Position numbers and translations under genes: made by a program
Notes under the pieces: model-generated
Databases searched by the model: none
What the model was told of the DNA's origin: nothing
The model's input: only the letters and a program-made list of their open reading frames with translations
In this document: one piece after another, positions 43,440 through 54,908 of the stretch
Layout of the letters: the number at the start of each line of letters is the position of its first letter
Position numbering within the stretch: the first letter of the stretch is position 1
From: Lantana camara
Lineage: Eukaryota; Streptophyta; Magnoliopsida; Lamiales; Verbenaceae
Length of the DNA stretch: 64,000 bases
Direction of reading: 5' to 3'
NCBI GenBank assembly: GCA_037501455.1
Contig: CM074863.1
Location: 12,768,001-12,832,000 of the forward strand

Positions 43440-46400
43440 ATGGCCGATCAACATGTAGAAGAGTTTGCCCGTGAAGTAGAAGAGATGGCCACCTAGAATT
43501 CATCTCCTCCGGATTCCCCTAGAGACGAGGAGTTGGGCACGGCCGTGATGGCCATGGATGAAAGAAATCCAGGCGGAGTAGAGCATCTCTTCAAAGAGAT
43601 GACCTTGGTAATGGAGGCGGAGAGACAGGGGGTGACTCTCCCGATAACTGAGAGTGCGACTCACCCTCATCGCCATACCGTGACTGTTATTGGAAAATAC
43701 GAATCAGAAAGTAGCGGAATTTAAAAAAAATTCCCGACTCGCAATCGTGTATCCAAATTCGTAGAGTTAAGAAACTTACTTTTCTTTTATTCTTTCTTGA
43801 AGCGTTTCAAGCCACCCAAGAATGCTCTTCTCGCGGCTTGATCCCCTCTCCTTGGTAAAGCTCGAATCTTCAAACTTCTAACTTGAAGCTCTCTAGAGAT
43901 AGTCCACCAACTTGATCACAATCTAACTAGTAAGGATGCTAGTTCTCTAGTTAGTGTTTAGGCTTAACCTAGGGTTTCGTTTATCTTGGAGAAAGGATGG
44001 TGTTCAACACATGAACCAAAAGAATTGTCAATTCGCTCTAAGGGGAGCTCGAGCTCCCCTATTTATAATAAAGGGAGGACCGAAAATCCTAGTCCTTATG
44101 GGCTAGGGTTTTGGTCTCTCTCTCTCCTATTACTTGATCATCAAGTAATTTTGACTTTGACTTTGAATTCAAATTCAAATCAACTTTCAAGAGAGCTAAA
44201 AATATCCAAACTATTTTTGGATAATTTTATACTATATTTATTTAAAATAAATAACTTATTTTATCTAATTTTAACTAGATTATTTTTCTCCAAAATTAGA
44301 CTTTCTTTTTAATTCAAAAATTAAACCAAAGTCTATTAAATAATTAACACATTTAATTATTTAATATATATACACAATATATATATATATATATACACGT
44401 GTGGGACACGTTTCACAAGGAAACGTGTCACTCACGTGACCCACACGTGTGGAACCCTCTTGGCCCGATTAACTCGTTTAATCATTTTCAAGCCTCAACT
44501 CATGTAACCAAGTTGTTGTGTGTGACCCTCTAGGTTCTCAATTCAATTAGCAGTGACCCTAATTAATTAATTCACTAATTAATTAATCAGTCCACAGATT
44601 AAACGACCATAGTCTAGCAACAGGTGTTTGACCCCTAGCTGAATTGGAATGTTCGGATTCGACAGAACCTTTAAGTCATTGATTAATGTGAGATACAATC
44701 CTCCTACTTACTATCTCTCAACCAAGATCTAGGGCAAGGGAATAATCAGAACCCTAATAATCCGGTCTTAAAGCTAAGTGCATTTCATATCCATTTGATC
44801 TCAATCCAAGAAACTCTTTTCTTGATGTCTTGATCTACTGCCTTGGCCAAGGACTCCATATGGCATATGAATGACTTACACAATAAGAGATCACCTTGCA
44901 AATGCAAGTGTAGGTCCTATCTTGATTCTCATTCACTTTCATGAATCACTTGTGCAGCCCCAACATAAGCCTTGAATCAGTTGTCTAAGGCGACACCCTT
45001 TAAAGCTTATACCTAAGACTACAGAGTTAACTCATAAAGTGACAAGGAACCTCAAGTCTTAAGGATCAATTAATCACATCAATGACTCGTGAGATATTTC
45101 CTAATCTGGAAGTTTCCATTTCTTGAAATAGAAACTTCCTTTCCCATTTAGGAATGTTCTCACACGGGGCACCTCAGTGAACTTACTTATTAAAGCAAGC
45201 ACCCTCATGTATCACGCACGTATCAACTATACACTTTGCACCTCTATGAAACAAGGTGGTCCTTCTTAAGGGCGTGATCCCACAAGCAAGCCTTAGAGGA
45301 GTCAGGTTGACACTCCCACTGTCTGTAGGACTCATCGGCTTGGAGTATTTTACTAATCATGACTTATGTGATATAGGGCTCGTTTCATGAATCATTTCAC
45401 CTAAATGGTAGAGTCCTAAAGTCATCAGGATTAGGGGAGTTCTCATACATGCACAACTAAAGTAAATGCATACTAAACAAGAGCATATAAAGAAGTGTTG
45501 CCTCAATTCGTTATTTCATTCAAAGATTGTCTGTGATTACAATAAGGAAAAGCACAAAGCGGATATACAATCGGCTTTCTAGGGCACTATTCCTAACAAC
45601 TGTGGCCATCGCCGCTCCGGCGCCGGAAACAGAAGAAGTAGTGGGGCCCTCCGAAAGAGCCCGTGACAAAGACAAGGGCAAGAAAACTAAGAAAACCAAG
45701 AAAGCCAAAGGGCCCAACGAGGGTGAAGGCTCGGGCATGCAAGCGACTGACCGCACCCCGGATGAAACTCCCAGTACAATAACTTTGGGAGAAGTGAAGA
45801 CAATGTTGGCACCCATTTACTGGGATGAGCGCTTCTCATGGAGGATCCCCGCTAGCCACGAGCGTGCCAACCGTCCGCCTCCCGGTGAGATGGCGGTCTA
45901 CATGGATGCTGTCAGTTCTGGGGGCCTGAGGTTCCCCATTCCACTCCCTGTGGCCCTTATTCTGAACCACTTGGGCCTTTGCCCCTCGCAAATTGTGCCC
46001 AACGGTCTCGCACTGTTAACGAGCTTCGTGATACTCATGAGATGCGTTGGTTACGAGCCCTACCTACGGAATTTTAATGCTCTTCTTCAAGTGGTCAGCT
46101 CGCCACGCTCGTCACCTGAAGCGGGCTTCTTCTATTATATTCAAGCGAAGGCCCATTGGAAGTTAATTAACTCTCCCTCCACCACCTATGGCCCAAACTA
46201 GAAGGAGAAGTTCATTTTTGTCAGGGCCCCCCAGATGAAGGTTTTGGGGTGTCATCAGATTGGATCTCGCATGGGAAGGGTTCACTTGTGAGGAACCGCC
46301 TGGAATCTGCCTTCCCAAATGGTTGGACCAAAGGCTTGGCGGAGGCGTTGAGGGACGAGGGTCACCTGAATGCGGAGCTTATGTTCCTCTGCGGTCTTAC

Positions 46401-48269
46401 CAATAACCAGCATTATCTTGACAAACCTCCGCTCGTGACTTGGAAAGAGACGGTTAGATTTTAGGGCACTAACACGTAGATAGGAATGCTAACTTGTTTA
46501 TTTCTGCATTTGTAACTTGCATATGGAGAAATTTGTCTAAGGGTTTTTAACCCTCGTTTCCACCTTCTTTACAGGAGCAGTAATTTTAGAGATGGTTGGA
46601 GGAATCAGACACGCTGCCAGGTTTGCTAACGCCAACAGGCGTCAAGCCCAACAAGAGGACAACAACGCCCCCGAGGCCGCGGAGCGGGCAGGGGGACGCT
46701 CGTGGGGGCCAGCATGGCGCCAGCTCGAGTACGGCTCCCGGCGCTCAAACTCAACGAGGTCGAGGGGATGACAGAGCGGCCAATGTGGAAAACAGAATAG
46801 TGGTGCGACCACCTCCCCCGACGGATTCGAGGGTGGCTGACCCTCGTACTGCCAATCAAGCGAGGCCCCCAATCACTGAGACGACAAGCGGGACTCAGTC
46901 GAGCGCTGAGCGTACTTCCCGCAATAGGAAGAGGATGCCCGACACCTCTGCAATAACGGGCAAGGGCAAGCAGGTGGTGGAAGGCCCCAAGGGCAATGGA
47001 GAAACTTCCTCTTCAGAGGAAGAGCATCTGTGGAAGTTCACGCGTCGAGGGGATAGGCACTTCTCCGACTCTGCGGATGGGGGTCCGGTCCTGTTGAGGC
47101 TCGGGACGCTCGCTCAGACCGTCAGCGAGAATTTGTTCAAAAGGGCCCAATTCACTGCAGATCACAGGCACTTGTACACCGAGCCCGTTGAGACGGTGGC
47201 CTACGACATGATGCACGTTATAATCTCCGTAAGTTCTCATTCCCTTGCAATTTCACTATCTCTGGTAGGTACTACTTTCTCACATTCTTGCTAACACTTT
47301 TATTCTTTCGAGCCCGTGCAGCAAGTACTCCCGAGGGCCAAAAATATTCAAATGAGCGCCTCAGTTTATGCTGATCGAAAAGTCAAGTACAAGAAAATGG
47401 CGCGCTCGAATGATCCTGCTCAAATCCAAGTGGAGCTGGACACTGAAAAGGCCAAGTATGAATCCCTCAAGGAAGTGTATAGAAAAATGGAGGAGGAGTT
47501 GGAGAAACTGCGTGGTGACTTTGCGAGCGCGGAGAACGCTCGGAGCAGTTTGAGCGACCAGTTGGCCTAGCTTGGTGAGGGTTATAAGAAGCTTGAGGCC
47601 GAGCGTGACGGCTGGAGAACGAGGGCTCAAGAGGCAGAAAGGAAATTCACTGATACCATGAACGAATGGCCTCAAAGCCTTGAGCGAGCAAACAAGGAGG
47701 CACTCGTCAAGTTCTGTCATTCCAAAGCCTTCAACTTCGCGGCCTCTCTGTACTGCTTAGACGAGGCTCAAAAGGCCTTCAACTTGGCCATTGAGCAAGG
47801 TATTCACAAAGGTTTGACAGATTCGGCCATGCGCGGGGCGGAAGGCACGGGGCTCATGTTCAATGAGCGAAGCGAAGAGGATGACGAAGATCCTGAGGAT
47901 CCTAAGGCCAACATTGCCGAGCCGGAGTATAATTTTCTGGTTGACCTTATCTAGAATGAGTACGTTGCGGCCCATCCTCTGGAAGGAGCCTCCCGAGCGC
48001 CACTAGATGACCCTTCTGTAAACGAGCCCCAAGCGCTTACCGCGAAGAATGCTCCTGTTCCAGCTATTGAAAACATCCCGGCTCCCGCCAACAATGCCAA
48101 CGATCCCAACGCTCCACAAGGGCCTGCCTACAACGATCCTGAGCCTCCAATGGCCCAACACCAAGGAGAGAATGCTCCTCCTGCACAAGAGCCAGTTGGT
48201 CAAGTTCACGGTCCTGTGGCCCAAAACATTTTGGTGATCTTGGATGAAGATGTGGCTTCTGCGGCTTAA
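43440..48269 (+). pseudogene. Tat antisense gene (PF04195-type, 'putative gypsy type transposon'), nonsense-mutated
   Basis: It starts MADQHVEEFAREVEEMAT with TAG at 43494-43496, then stays open to a solo-LTR insertion at 43688 and resumes at 45604 after TSD ACTGT. 45604-46201 encodes the conserved domain: WDERFSWRIPASHERAN, GGLRFPIPLPVALILNHLGL, PNGLALLTSFVILMRCVGYE, FFYYIQAKAHWKL. A Ser/Pro/Arg-rich region follows (46596-47228). After an intron with GTAAGT...GCAG (47229-47321) comes a coiled coil (AQIQVELDTEKAKYESLKEV), then an acidic stretch and a Pro/Ala-rich tail to TAA at 48267. In-frame stops also lie at about 46199, 47568 and 47952, and a frameshift near 46240. Function of this protein family is unknown. 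Confidence 0.75.
43688..45598 (-). mobile_element. Solo LTR (Copia-type) inside the Tat antisense gene
   Basis: Perfect 5-bp TSDs ACTGT lie at 43683-43687 and 45599-45603. Joining the flanks restores an uninterrupted codon series of the host frame. Read on the minus strand it starts TGTTAGGAATAGTGCCC and ends ...TTTTCCAATA; the expected final CA is TA. It is 1911 bp with no internal domain. An AT microsatellite lies at 44378-44394. Confidence 0.75.
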
Positions 48270-48389
48270 GGCTCCTCTCCTTCAGCTTTTCTTACAACTC
48301 TTTACTGTTTCCATTTAGGGTTTTCCCCTTTTGTAATAACGCTTATGGGCCTTTGAGCCCTTATTTTGTAATATCTGGCATAGAGTCTC

Positions 48390-48395
48390 AATAAA
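48390..48395 (+). terminator. Poly(A) signal of the Tat antisense gene
   Basis: AATAAA about 120 bp downstream of the TAA at 48267, after a TTTTGTAATATCTGG stretch resembling a plant near-upstream element. Confidence 0.45.
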
Positions 48396-48559
48396 ATGAA
48401 ATTGCTTCTTTTCCATAATTTTGTCTTTTACCTTTTTCTTGATTGCGAATCTTCACTTTGCGCTTGTTGTGAACAAATCTTGTAGTAATAAGATTGTGTG
48501 TAACATGCTCAGTAAAAATTGCATTACTCAGATAGGCTTCTGACACTTGGTAGATTTTG

Positions 48560-48925
48560 TTAAATCTTGTAAAACTTAAAAAATTCTACTAAGTCTTGAG
48601 TAATCATGAGGGTCTTATTGTGAGGCTGCCCCCACTCAAGACTTGTGTAAATTTTTGCTCTTATACTTAGAAAATTTTGCTAAGTCTTGAGTAACTACGA
48701 GGGTCTTACTGAGAGAATGCCCTCGTTCAAGACTTGTGAAATTCCTTCTTAACCTTGGAAATTTTGCTAAGTCTTGAGTGATCACGAGGGTCTTACTGAA
48801 AGATTGCCCTCGTTCAAGACTTGTGAAATTTCTTCTTAACCTTGGAAATTTTGCTAAGTCTTGAGTGATCACGAGGGTCTTACTGAAAGGCTGCCCTCGT
48901 TCAAGACTTGTGAAATTTCTTCTTA
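48560..48925. repeat. Tandem repeats, about 87-91 bp, in the Tat 3' region
   Basis: The anchor AAGTCTTGAG occurs at 48591, 48682, 48769 and 48856 (spacings 91, 87, 87). Each unit contains GAGGGTCTTACTG...TGCCCTCGTTCAAGACTTGTG. The last two units are nearly identical. The minus-strand frame across them shows the repeated peptide RRNFTSLERG and is not a gene. Confidence 0.85.
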
Positions 48926-49329
48926 TTGATACTGTCGTTAAATGAGCGTTCTTGTTCCTGTTTGCCAGCGATCCCGTTTTCGAGCGCAAGGTGTTGTAAC
49001 AAACGGCCAAGGCCTACTAGGATTTCCTTCGTATTTTCCTTTCGATTCGTCAAATTGGTTGTGAGCGTTACCAGTCTATCCCTATGAAGGCGTCCCCCCA
49101 CGCGGAATAGAGTGCTGGCAAGCGTAACCCATGTGTAATAACAGTGTTCGTCTTGGGATGGACTGCCAACCACACTCGTAGAAACGACGGACGTGGGTCT
49201 TATCCATTCATGTAATTTAAAAAAGCAGAAGTACAGAGATATTGAAGAGAGTGTATTGCAACTTACTTGAAATTTGAAGTACATAGAACCCATGAACGGG
49301 GTTGTTACATCATCGTACCTAGAGAGCTT

Positions 49330-50179
49330 TTAAACATAAAACCGCCGGAGGTTACATGCGTTCCAAGGGCGAGGCAAGCGCTCACCTTGAAGTGTCTCCA
49401 GGGTGTAAGTGTTGTTAGCTCTGACCTGGATAACTTTGAACGGACCCTCCCAGTTGGGGTCCAATTTCCCCACATGCTTGGACACTTCCACTTTCTTCAA
49501 AACCAAATCTCCCAACTGGAAAGTACTATTGTGCCACAGTTACTTTGTATCTGTGTATTTTAGCCCAGGCCTTGTCTCTTCTTTCCTCCAATAGGTCCAA
49601 CTCCAGGCTTTTGTTATCTTCATTAAGCTGAGGCTCAAAATAAGCTACACGAGCGGATTCATTTACAATCTCGGCTGGTATCATTACTTCTGACCCATAC
49701 ACGAGCGCGAAAGGCGTTTCGCCAGTGACCACTCGTGGAGTAGTGCGATAAGCCCAAAGCGTCCCTTGTAGTTCTTCTGTCCATTCACTCTTTTTGCTCT
49801 TTAGCATCGTTTTCAGATGTTGTAGAATGACCCTGTTGGTAACTTCCGCCTGTCCATTGGCTTGGGGGTGGCCCACGGAGGTAACGCGTTGTTCAATCCC
49901 CAACTCTGAACACCATTCTCGCGTGTCTGTTGCTATGAACTGGGATCCATTGTCCGAAATGAGCACCCTTGGAATGCCATATCTGCAGATGATGTTCTTC
50001 CAAATGAAGTCCCTTACCACCCTGAAGGTGATTTTTGCTATGGCTTCGGCCTCGGCCCATTTGGTAAAATAATCGACAGCTAAAATGACAAACTTCTTCT
50101 GTCCGACCGCGATGGGCAAGGGGCCAACAATGTCAATTCCCCACTGGTCAAAGGGCCAAGAGACATCTATGGGGATCAT
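49330..50179 (-). CDS. Tat integrase core and C-terminal part
   Basis: Core domain: WGIDIVGPLPIAVGQ with the first catalytic Asp, DYFTKWAEAEAI, ISDNGSQFIATDTREW with the second, GHPQANGQAEVTNRVI with the Glu. The lower part (49515-49330, VSKHVGKLDPNWEGPFKVIQ) is the C-terminal domain, in another frame, so a frameshift lies near 49520. Integrase inserts element cDNA into the genome. The zinc-binding N-terminal domain is in the preceding frame. Confidence 0.9.
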
Positions 50180-50254
50180 TTGAGTGGCTGGCAGTTGAGG
50201 GAGATTGGAATGGAATTGGCATTTAGGGCACCTTCTGGAAAACTCAATGGCGTC

Positions 50255-51142
50255 TTAGAGAACTGTGGGCCAATAAAACCCACTTATCAGAATTTTCTTA
50301 GCTAGGATACGCCCTCCTGAATGATTTCCACAGCTCCCGTTGTGAATAAGTTCGAGCGTTTCCTTTGCCTGCGAGGGCCTTAGACATCTCATCGGTGGCC
50401 CTTGAAATGACTTCTTGAACAGCCTTCCTTCAGAGTCTATAGAAAACCGAGGGGCCTTGTTTCTAATTTTCCGAGCCTCTACCTTGTCAGTGGGACAAAC
50501 AACATCTTTAAGAAACCTGATAATATCATCAAGCCAACATGGCTCAAGCGGATCAATCATAGCGACCACCTTCTTGGGAATTCTCTCCTTGATCAAAGGC
50601 TCTTCCGTTCTAAGGAACGTAACCGAACACTCGGAAGTGCCTTCTAATGCCGAAGCAAATTTCGATAGAGCGTCAGCGCGCTTGTTCTCTGCTCGTGGGA
50701 CTTGAAGTAGATGGAATTCTTTAAACTTCCCGATGATCTCCTTGGCTTTGCTTAAGTACTGCACCATGGTGGTTTCTCGAGCCTCATAAGTTCCCTCAAT
50801 CTGGCTCGTAATTAACTGTGAATCAACATAAGCAGTAATTCTGGAAGCTCCGTTCTGAAAAGCAATTTTCAATCCTTGCACAAGGGCCTCATACTCTGCC
50901 TCATTATTGGTGACTTGGAAATCCAACCTGATTGCAAAGTCTAGCTCAATCCCATTGGGGTCTCTAAGGGCTATCCCTGCTCCTCCCCCTTGTGAAGTTG
51001 AGGAACCATCCGTGTGCAGGACCCATAACCCCTCGTTCTCCTGAGCAGCAGGTTCTAACCCGAAACGTTCAACCAGCAGATCTGCTACCACCTGCACTTG
51101 TATAGCTGTTCTGGGCTCGAAGCTTAAGTCAAACTGACTCAA
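50255..51142 (-). CDS. Tat archaeal-type RNase H and integrase zinc domain
   Basis: 295 residues. WVLHTDGSSTSQGGGAGIAL and NNEAEYEALVQGLKIAF hold the Asp and Glu of an RNase H active site; a further Asp lies in AYVDSQLI and another in NKRADALSKFAS. This second, archaeal-type RNase H is a Tat-lineage hallmark. The end (ETLELIHNGSCGNHSGGRIL) starts the HHCC integrase domain. The frame closes at YWPTVL-stop, where a TAA interrupts what is otherwise continuous pol. Confidence 0.88.
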   Translation of the reverse strand: MSQFDLSFEPRTAIQVQVVADLLVERFGLEPAAQENEGLWVLHTDGSSTSQGGGAGIALRDPNGIELDFAIRLDFQVTNNEAEYEALVQGLKIAFQNGASRITAYVDSQLITSQIEGTYEARETTMVQYLSKAKEIIGKFKEFHLLQVPRAENKRADALSKFASALEGTSECSVTFLRTEEPLIKERIPKKVVAMIDPLEPCWLDDIIRFLKDVVCPTDKVEARKIRNKAPRFSIDSEGRLFKKSFQGPPMRCLRPSQAKETLELIHNGSCGNHSGGRILAKKILISGFYWPTVL

Positions 51143-51151
51143 CTCAATAGC

Positions 51152-52300
51152 TCATTTTATCAACCTTCCCGACACGTCCGGTTTGGACAACACTTGTTTC
51201 AAGGGCTGATCAGTAAGGACCGTTATTGAGTGCGCTTGAAAGTAAGGCCTCAATCGCCTTGATGCATTGATGAGGGCGAACGCAAATTTCTCGATTTCCA
51301 AATACTTTTTTTCCGCCCCTTGTAACGTTTTGCTCAAATAATAAACAGGCAAGTGTTTACGTTCTCGTACGGCTATTAGCACCGCGGTCGTTGCCTCGGT
51401 CGAAACGGAAAGGTATATAAATAGCCTTTCACCTTCAACGGGCTTGGTCAGGAGCGGAGCGCTCGAAAGGTAAGCCTTCATGTCCTGCAGCGCTTTTTCA
51501 CATTCGTTCGTCCAAGCAAAATTACGAGCGTTTCTCAAAATCTTGAAGAAAGAAAGGTTTCTGTCCGCCGTGCGCGAAATGAATCTGTTCAGGGAGATGA
51601 TCTTTCCCATCAACACTTGTACTTCCCGTAGATTTCGAGGGGAAGGGATCTCCAAGATAGCCTTGATTTTCTCAGGGTTGGCTTCAATTCCCCTCTGACT
51701 GACCATGTAGCCCAAGAATTTTCCCCCTCGTACTCCAAAGGTACATTTTGAATGGTTTAATTTCATCCCATACTGGCGCAAGATGGAAAAAGTGCGCTTG
51801 AGATCGTCCAGATGTGAGTCCTGGCGCTCGCTCTTAACCATCATGTCGTCGACGTAAACCTCCATGGATCCTCCAATTTCTTTCTCAAACATCTTGTTGA
51901 CAAGTCGCTGATACGTGGCTCCAGCGTTCTTGAGTCCAAAAGGCATGACTAAGAAGCAGTAAATCCCCAAGTGGACAACAAATGAAGTTTTGGGGCGATC
52001 CTCGGGAGCCATAAAGATCTGATAATACCCTTGGAAGGCATCCATCATGCTCATGAGTTCACACCCTGCGGTTGAATCCACCAGTTGGTCTATTCTGGGC
52101 AATGGGTAAGGATCCTTAGGGCAAGCCTTGTTAAGATCAGTAAAATCATTGCACATGCGCCATTTTTTTGCGCTCTTGGGCACCAACACCACGTTGCAAA
52201 GCCATTCTGGGTACAAGATGGGCTCAATGTACTGAGCCTCCAGAAGTTTGTTAACTTCTTCCTCGATGACCTTCTTCCGAAAACCATGTACATCCCGTTT
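51152..52300 (-). CDS. Tat reverse transcriptase and classical RNase H
   Basis: The ATG-started frame covers 52216-51152; same-frame coding upstream reaches a TAG at about 52304. RT motifs: WRMCNDFTDLNKACPKDPYP, DAFQGYYQIFMAPED, FLVMPFGLKNAGATYQRLVN, and the catalytic MEVYVDDMMVKS. RNase H follows (LFIYLSVSTEATTAVLI, KKYLEIEKFAFALINASRRL). It ends LSKPDVSGRLIK-stop, a TGA where pol would continue. A second TAG upstream separates it from the gag-protease frame. Confidence 0.9.
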   Translation of the reverse strand, partial: KRDVHGFRKKVIEEEVNKLLEAQYIEPILYPEWLCNVVLVPKSAKKWRMCNDFTDLNKACPKDPYPLPRIDQLVDSTAGCELMSMMDAFQGYYQIFMAPEDRPKTSFVVHLGIYCFLVMPFGLKNAGATYQRLVNKMFEKEIGGSMEVYVDDMMVKSERQDSHLDDLKRTFSILRQYGMKLNHSKCTFGVRGGKFLGYMVSQRGIEANPEKIKAILEIPSPRNLREVQVLMGKIISLNRFISRTADRNLSFFKILRNARNFAWTNECEKALQDMKAYLSSAPLLTKPVEGERLFIYLSVSTEATTAVLIAVRERKHLPVYYLSKTLQGAEKKYLEIEKFAFALINASRRLRPYFQAHSITVLTDQPLKQVLSKPDVSGRLIK

Positions 52301-52533
52301 CTTCTATTTGATGGGCTTAAACGCGGGGTCCACATTGAGCCTGTGGACTATGACGCTCGGGTCAATCCCGGTAAGGTCAGATGCCTTCCATGCAAAGACG
52401 TCAATATTTTCTCTGAGGAAGTCAATCATCATGATCTGCGAGGGCCCAGAGAGGTTGGACCCAATTTGGGTAGCTTTATCCTTGTTTCCTGGCTCTAGCT
52501 CGATGGTGAGGAACTTTTCCGAGGGCTCAATCC

Positions 52534-52860
52534 TTACTTCTGGGCGGGAAGTTCGAGCGCCCTCTTTTTTCCTGTCAAGTGCCCATCTTCAAGGGGCTCG
52601 TCACCCTCACGCTCATCTTCCTCTGAGGAGGATTCTTCTACAGTTCCTGGCGGAGCGTTTTCGAGGGAGCCTTTTGCGCTGGGACCTTTCTTCTTGTACT
52701 TTTTATTGTTTAACTTGGCCTTCTTGCACACGGGCCCATCCTCATCTAGATTGGGAAAGTCAACAGATTTCTTGGTGGACCCGATTTGGAAAGTTTTCTT
52801 AGCCTTGGGCTTTCTGAGGGACAGCATATAACATTCCCAGGCTTCTCGCACATTGCACAA
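52534..52860 (-). CDS. Tat linker between protease and RT, acidic and Lys-rich
   Basis: A frame different from the gag-protease frame it overlaps by about 115 bp. It includes a REAWECYMLSLRKPKAKK segment and the acidic GTVEESSSEEDEREGDEPLE, a linker seen before RT in Tat elements. The overlap suggests a frameshift mutation near 52850, or programmed frameshifting; mutation is more likely given the other lesions. Confidence 0.5.
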   Translation of the reverse strand: MCNVREAWECYMLSLRKPKAKKTFQIGSTKKSVDFPNLDEDGPVCKKAKLNNKKYKKKGPSAKGSLENAPPGTVEESSSEEDEREGDEPLEDGHLTGKKRALELPAQK

Positions 52861-54833
52861 TATTTCTCCAACGCCCTGGGGGTGGGAAATTTGATTTTCT
52901 GATGGTAAGTGGAGATGATAGCTTTGAAATCAACGAGGGCTGGACGCCCGATTATAATGTTATAGGGAATATCAATCTCCACTACTGCATAGGTAACCAT
53001 GAGCGTTTTGCGCTGCGGGGCTCGACCGAATGAAGTAGCCAGACGAATTTGCCCTCGTGGGACGACCTCCGAACCTCCAAAGCCAATGAGGGCTGTTTTG
53101 AGAGGTTCGAGCGGGATGTTAGTAACATTCATCTTCAAGAACGTGGAGTAGGGGAAAACATTGACAGAGCTTCCACTATCCACTAACACCCTTTTTACAA
53201 CATGATTGTGGACATCCACGCTAACCACCATGGGGCAGTCAGAGGTTTCACCGACCCCATGGGGCGTTACAATATGCCCTAAGTCCCTATCATCGAAGCC
53301 TATTACATCGTTTTCTTTCGAGCGTTGATCATTCGTCTCCTGAATGGCGTAGACGGATTTGGGCATGGATGGGCATTGGTCATAACTCCGGACGTACCGT
53401 CGCCGGGCAGCGTTAGAGTCTCCACCAGAGGAACCTCCTGCTATCATGTTGATGATCGCGAAAGGGGTATTTTCTTGCTCAGGAGCCTTTCCTTTGCCCC
53501 GATGGCTACTCTCCGTGAGGCCTCGCCTTCGCGGGCTTCTAGAGCGCGACGGGCTCCTCCTTCTCTCCCCGGTGCGCTCGTTATAACGTTTATCATAACG
53601 CTCCAATATCCTGACAAATTCTTTCAGGAGGCCCCCAGCGATGAGTCTTTGAATTTCCGCATCTAGTTGGCGGCATTCATCCGTGTCATGCCCCTTTTGT
53701 TTGTGGAAAGCGCAATATTTGTTCGAGCGTCTCAAGGCCTCTGTTTCCCTCATCTTGATGGGTCTCTTGAAGAGTTTCTTATCAGAGAGGTTATAGACTT
53801 CGGAGTTCGGCCTGGTGAACGAGATGCGCTCGAAACGTCGAGGGGGCGGGGGCGATCTCTTGCGTTCCTGATGACGCTCATTTTTTACAATGACTTCCCG
53901 GCCCCGCTCTTGGTGGCGCTCGTTTCTCACCGGGCTGTGATGCCGGGGACCATTAGTCCCATACATGTCCTCGAGCGCGAAAAACGGCTCGGTAACTTCC
54001 CTCAAGGCCTTGAGGGTCCCTAGTCTTCTCTCCACAATGGCATCAGCAAACTTCTTGCTCACATACTGTTTGTGATCCACAGCCTGAAAGAGCACTGGGA
54101 TCAAGAAATCCATGGACGGCCTCTCCACCTGCAAGATCTCCTTGTTGAAGCGGGCAAAGAACGAGCGAAGAGACTCATTCTTGCCTTGCACCACGTTGTA
54201 AAGGGCAGTGGGCGCAGTGACTGGGGCCTTCAGAGAATTGAAGTGGTTGAGAAAAGCATCGGCCAACTCTCTATATGAGTGTATCGAGCGCGGCGGCAGT
54301 CGCTTGTACCATTCCTGAGTCATTCCCACCAGGGAAGTGATAAAGACTTTGGCCCAGTAGTTGCTCAAGTGCTCGTAGAGATGCATCAAGTGCAGAAAAT
54401 GATCCAAGTGTTCAACTGGATCAGTTGTTCCGTCATAGCGATTGATGGAGGTGGGGATTTTGGCCGTTCCTACTTGGGCCATCAGAACTTCTTCCACGAG
54501 AGGAGGACCCCTCACCAAGGGATGGTACTCATAAGTGCAGAAGTTCTCCTCTTGCTCCTTATGGTGGGGGACCTGTAGCTGGCGGTCTTTGTGACGAGCG
54601 TCTCTGGCATCGGCTCGTTCATCCTTGCTATGGGAGATCTGAGACCGCGCTCGAGAGAGCTGTCCGACCATGTCCTTTAAACCCTGCAGCTGGTCTTGCA
54701 CAGCCGCGAGGATATTAGGATTTACATCTCCTTCTTTGTCCCCTCGCTTGGTGGCTCGGGAAGCCCTTTTGGAGGCATGAGAGTCCCCTTCATTTTCGTT
54801 GACTCTCTCAGTGGGTTCCCTGTTCCTGTCCAT
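52746..54833 (-). CDS. Tat gag and aspartic protease
   Basis: 695 residues. The gag domain: PTSINRYDGTTDPVEHLDHF, MTQEWYKRLPPRSIHSYREL, LYNVVQGKNESLRSFFARFN. A knuckle-like YCAFHKQKGHDTDECRQL and an Arg/Ser-rich stretch follow, then the protease VLVDSGSSVNVFP with the DSG active site. Upstream the same frame continues through one TAG at about 54909-54911 into 54912-55481, so the two were one protein. Bulk charge and length fit Tat/Ogre gag-pro. Confidence 0.9.
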   Translation of the reverse strand: MDRNREPTERVNENEGDSHASKRASRATKRGDKEGDVNPNILAAVQDQLQGLKDMVGQLSRARSQISHSKDERADARDARHKDRQLQVPHHKEQEENFCTYEYHPLVRGPPLVEEVLMAQVGTAKIPTSINRYDGTTDPVEHLDHFLHLMHLYEHLSNYWAKVFITSLVGMTQEWYKRLPPRSIHSYRELADAFLNHFNSLKAPVTAPTALYNVVQGKNESLRSFFARFNKEILQVERPSMDFLIPVLFQAVDHKQYVSKKFADAIVERRLGTLKALREVTEPFFALEDMYGTNGPRHHSPVRNERHQERGREVIVKNERHQERKRSPPPPRRFERISFTRPNSEVYNLSDKKLFKRPIKMRETEALRRSNKYCAFHKQKGHDTDECRQLDAEIQRLIAGGLLKEFVRILERYDKRYNERTGERRRSPSRSRSPRRRGLTESSHRGKGKAPEQENTPFAIINMIAGGSSGGDSNAARRRYVRSYDQCPSMPKSVYAIQETNDQRSKENDVIGFDDRDLGHIVTPHGVGETSDCPMVVSVDVHNHVVKRVLVDSGSSVNVFPYSTFLKMNVTNIPLEPLKTALIGFGGSEVVPRGQIRLATSFGRAPQRKTLMVTYAVVEIDIPYNIIIGRPALVDFKAIISTYHQKIKFPTPRALEKYCAMCEKPGNVICCPSESPRLRKLSKSGPPRNLLTFPI

Positions 54834-54908
54834 AGGGGGACGCTCGTTGTCGCCCTGGTGGGGCGTCTCTTTGGCTGGCGGTTGTGGTGGTTGTGCCCTT
54901 AGGACGGC

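Noticed and set aside
48560..48925. Regular repeats considered as a CRISPR array
   Set aside because: Units are tandem without unique spacers, and the host is a plant nuclear genome.
48636..49010. 124-residue minus-strand frame with repeated RRNFTSLERG
   Set aside because: Translation of the 87-bp tandem repeat; not a protein gene.
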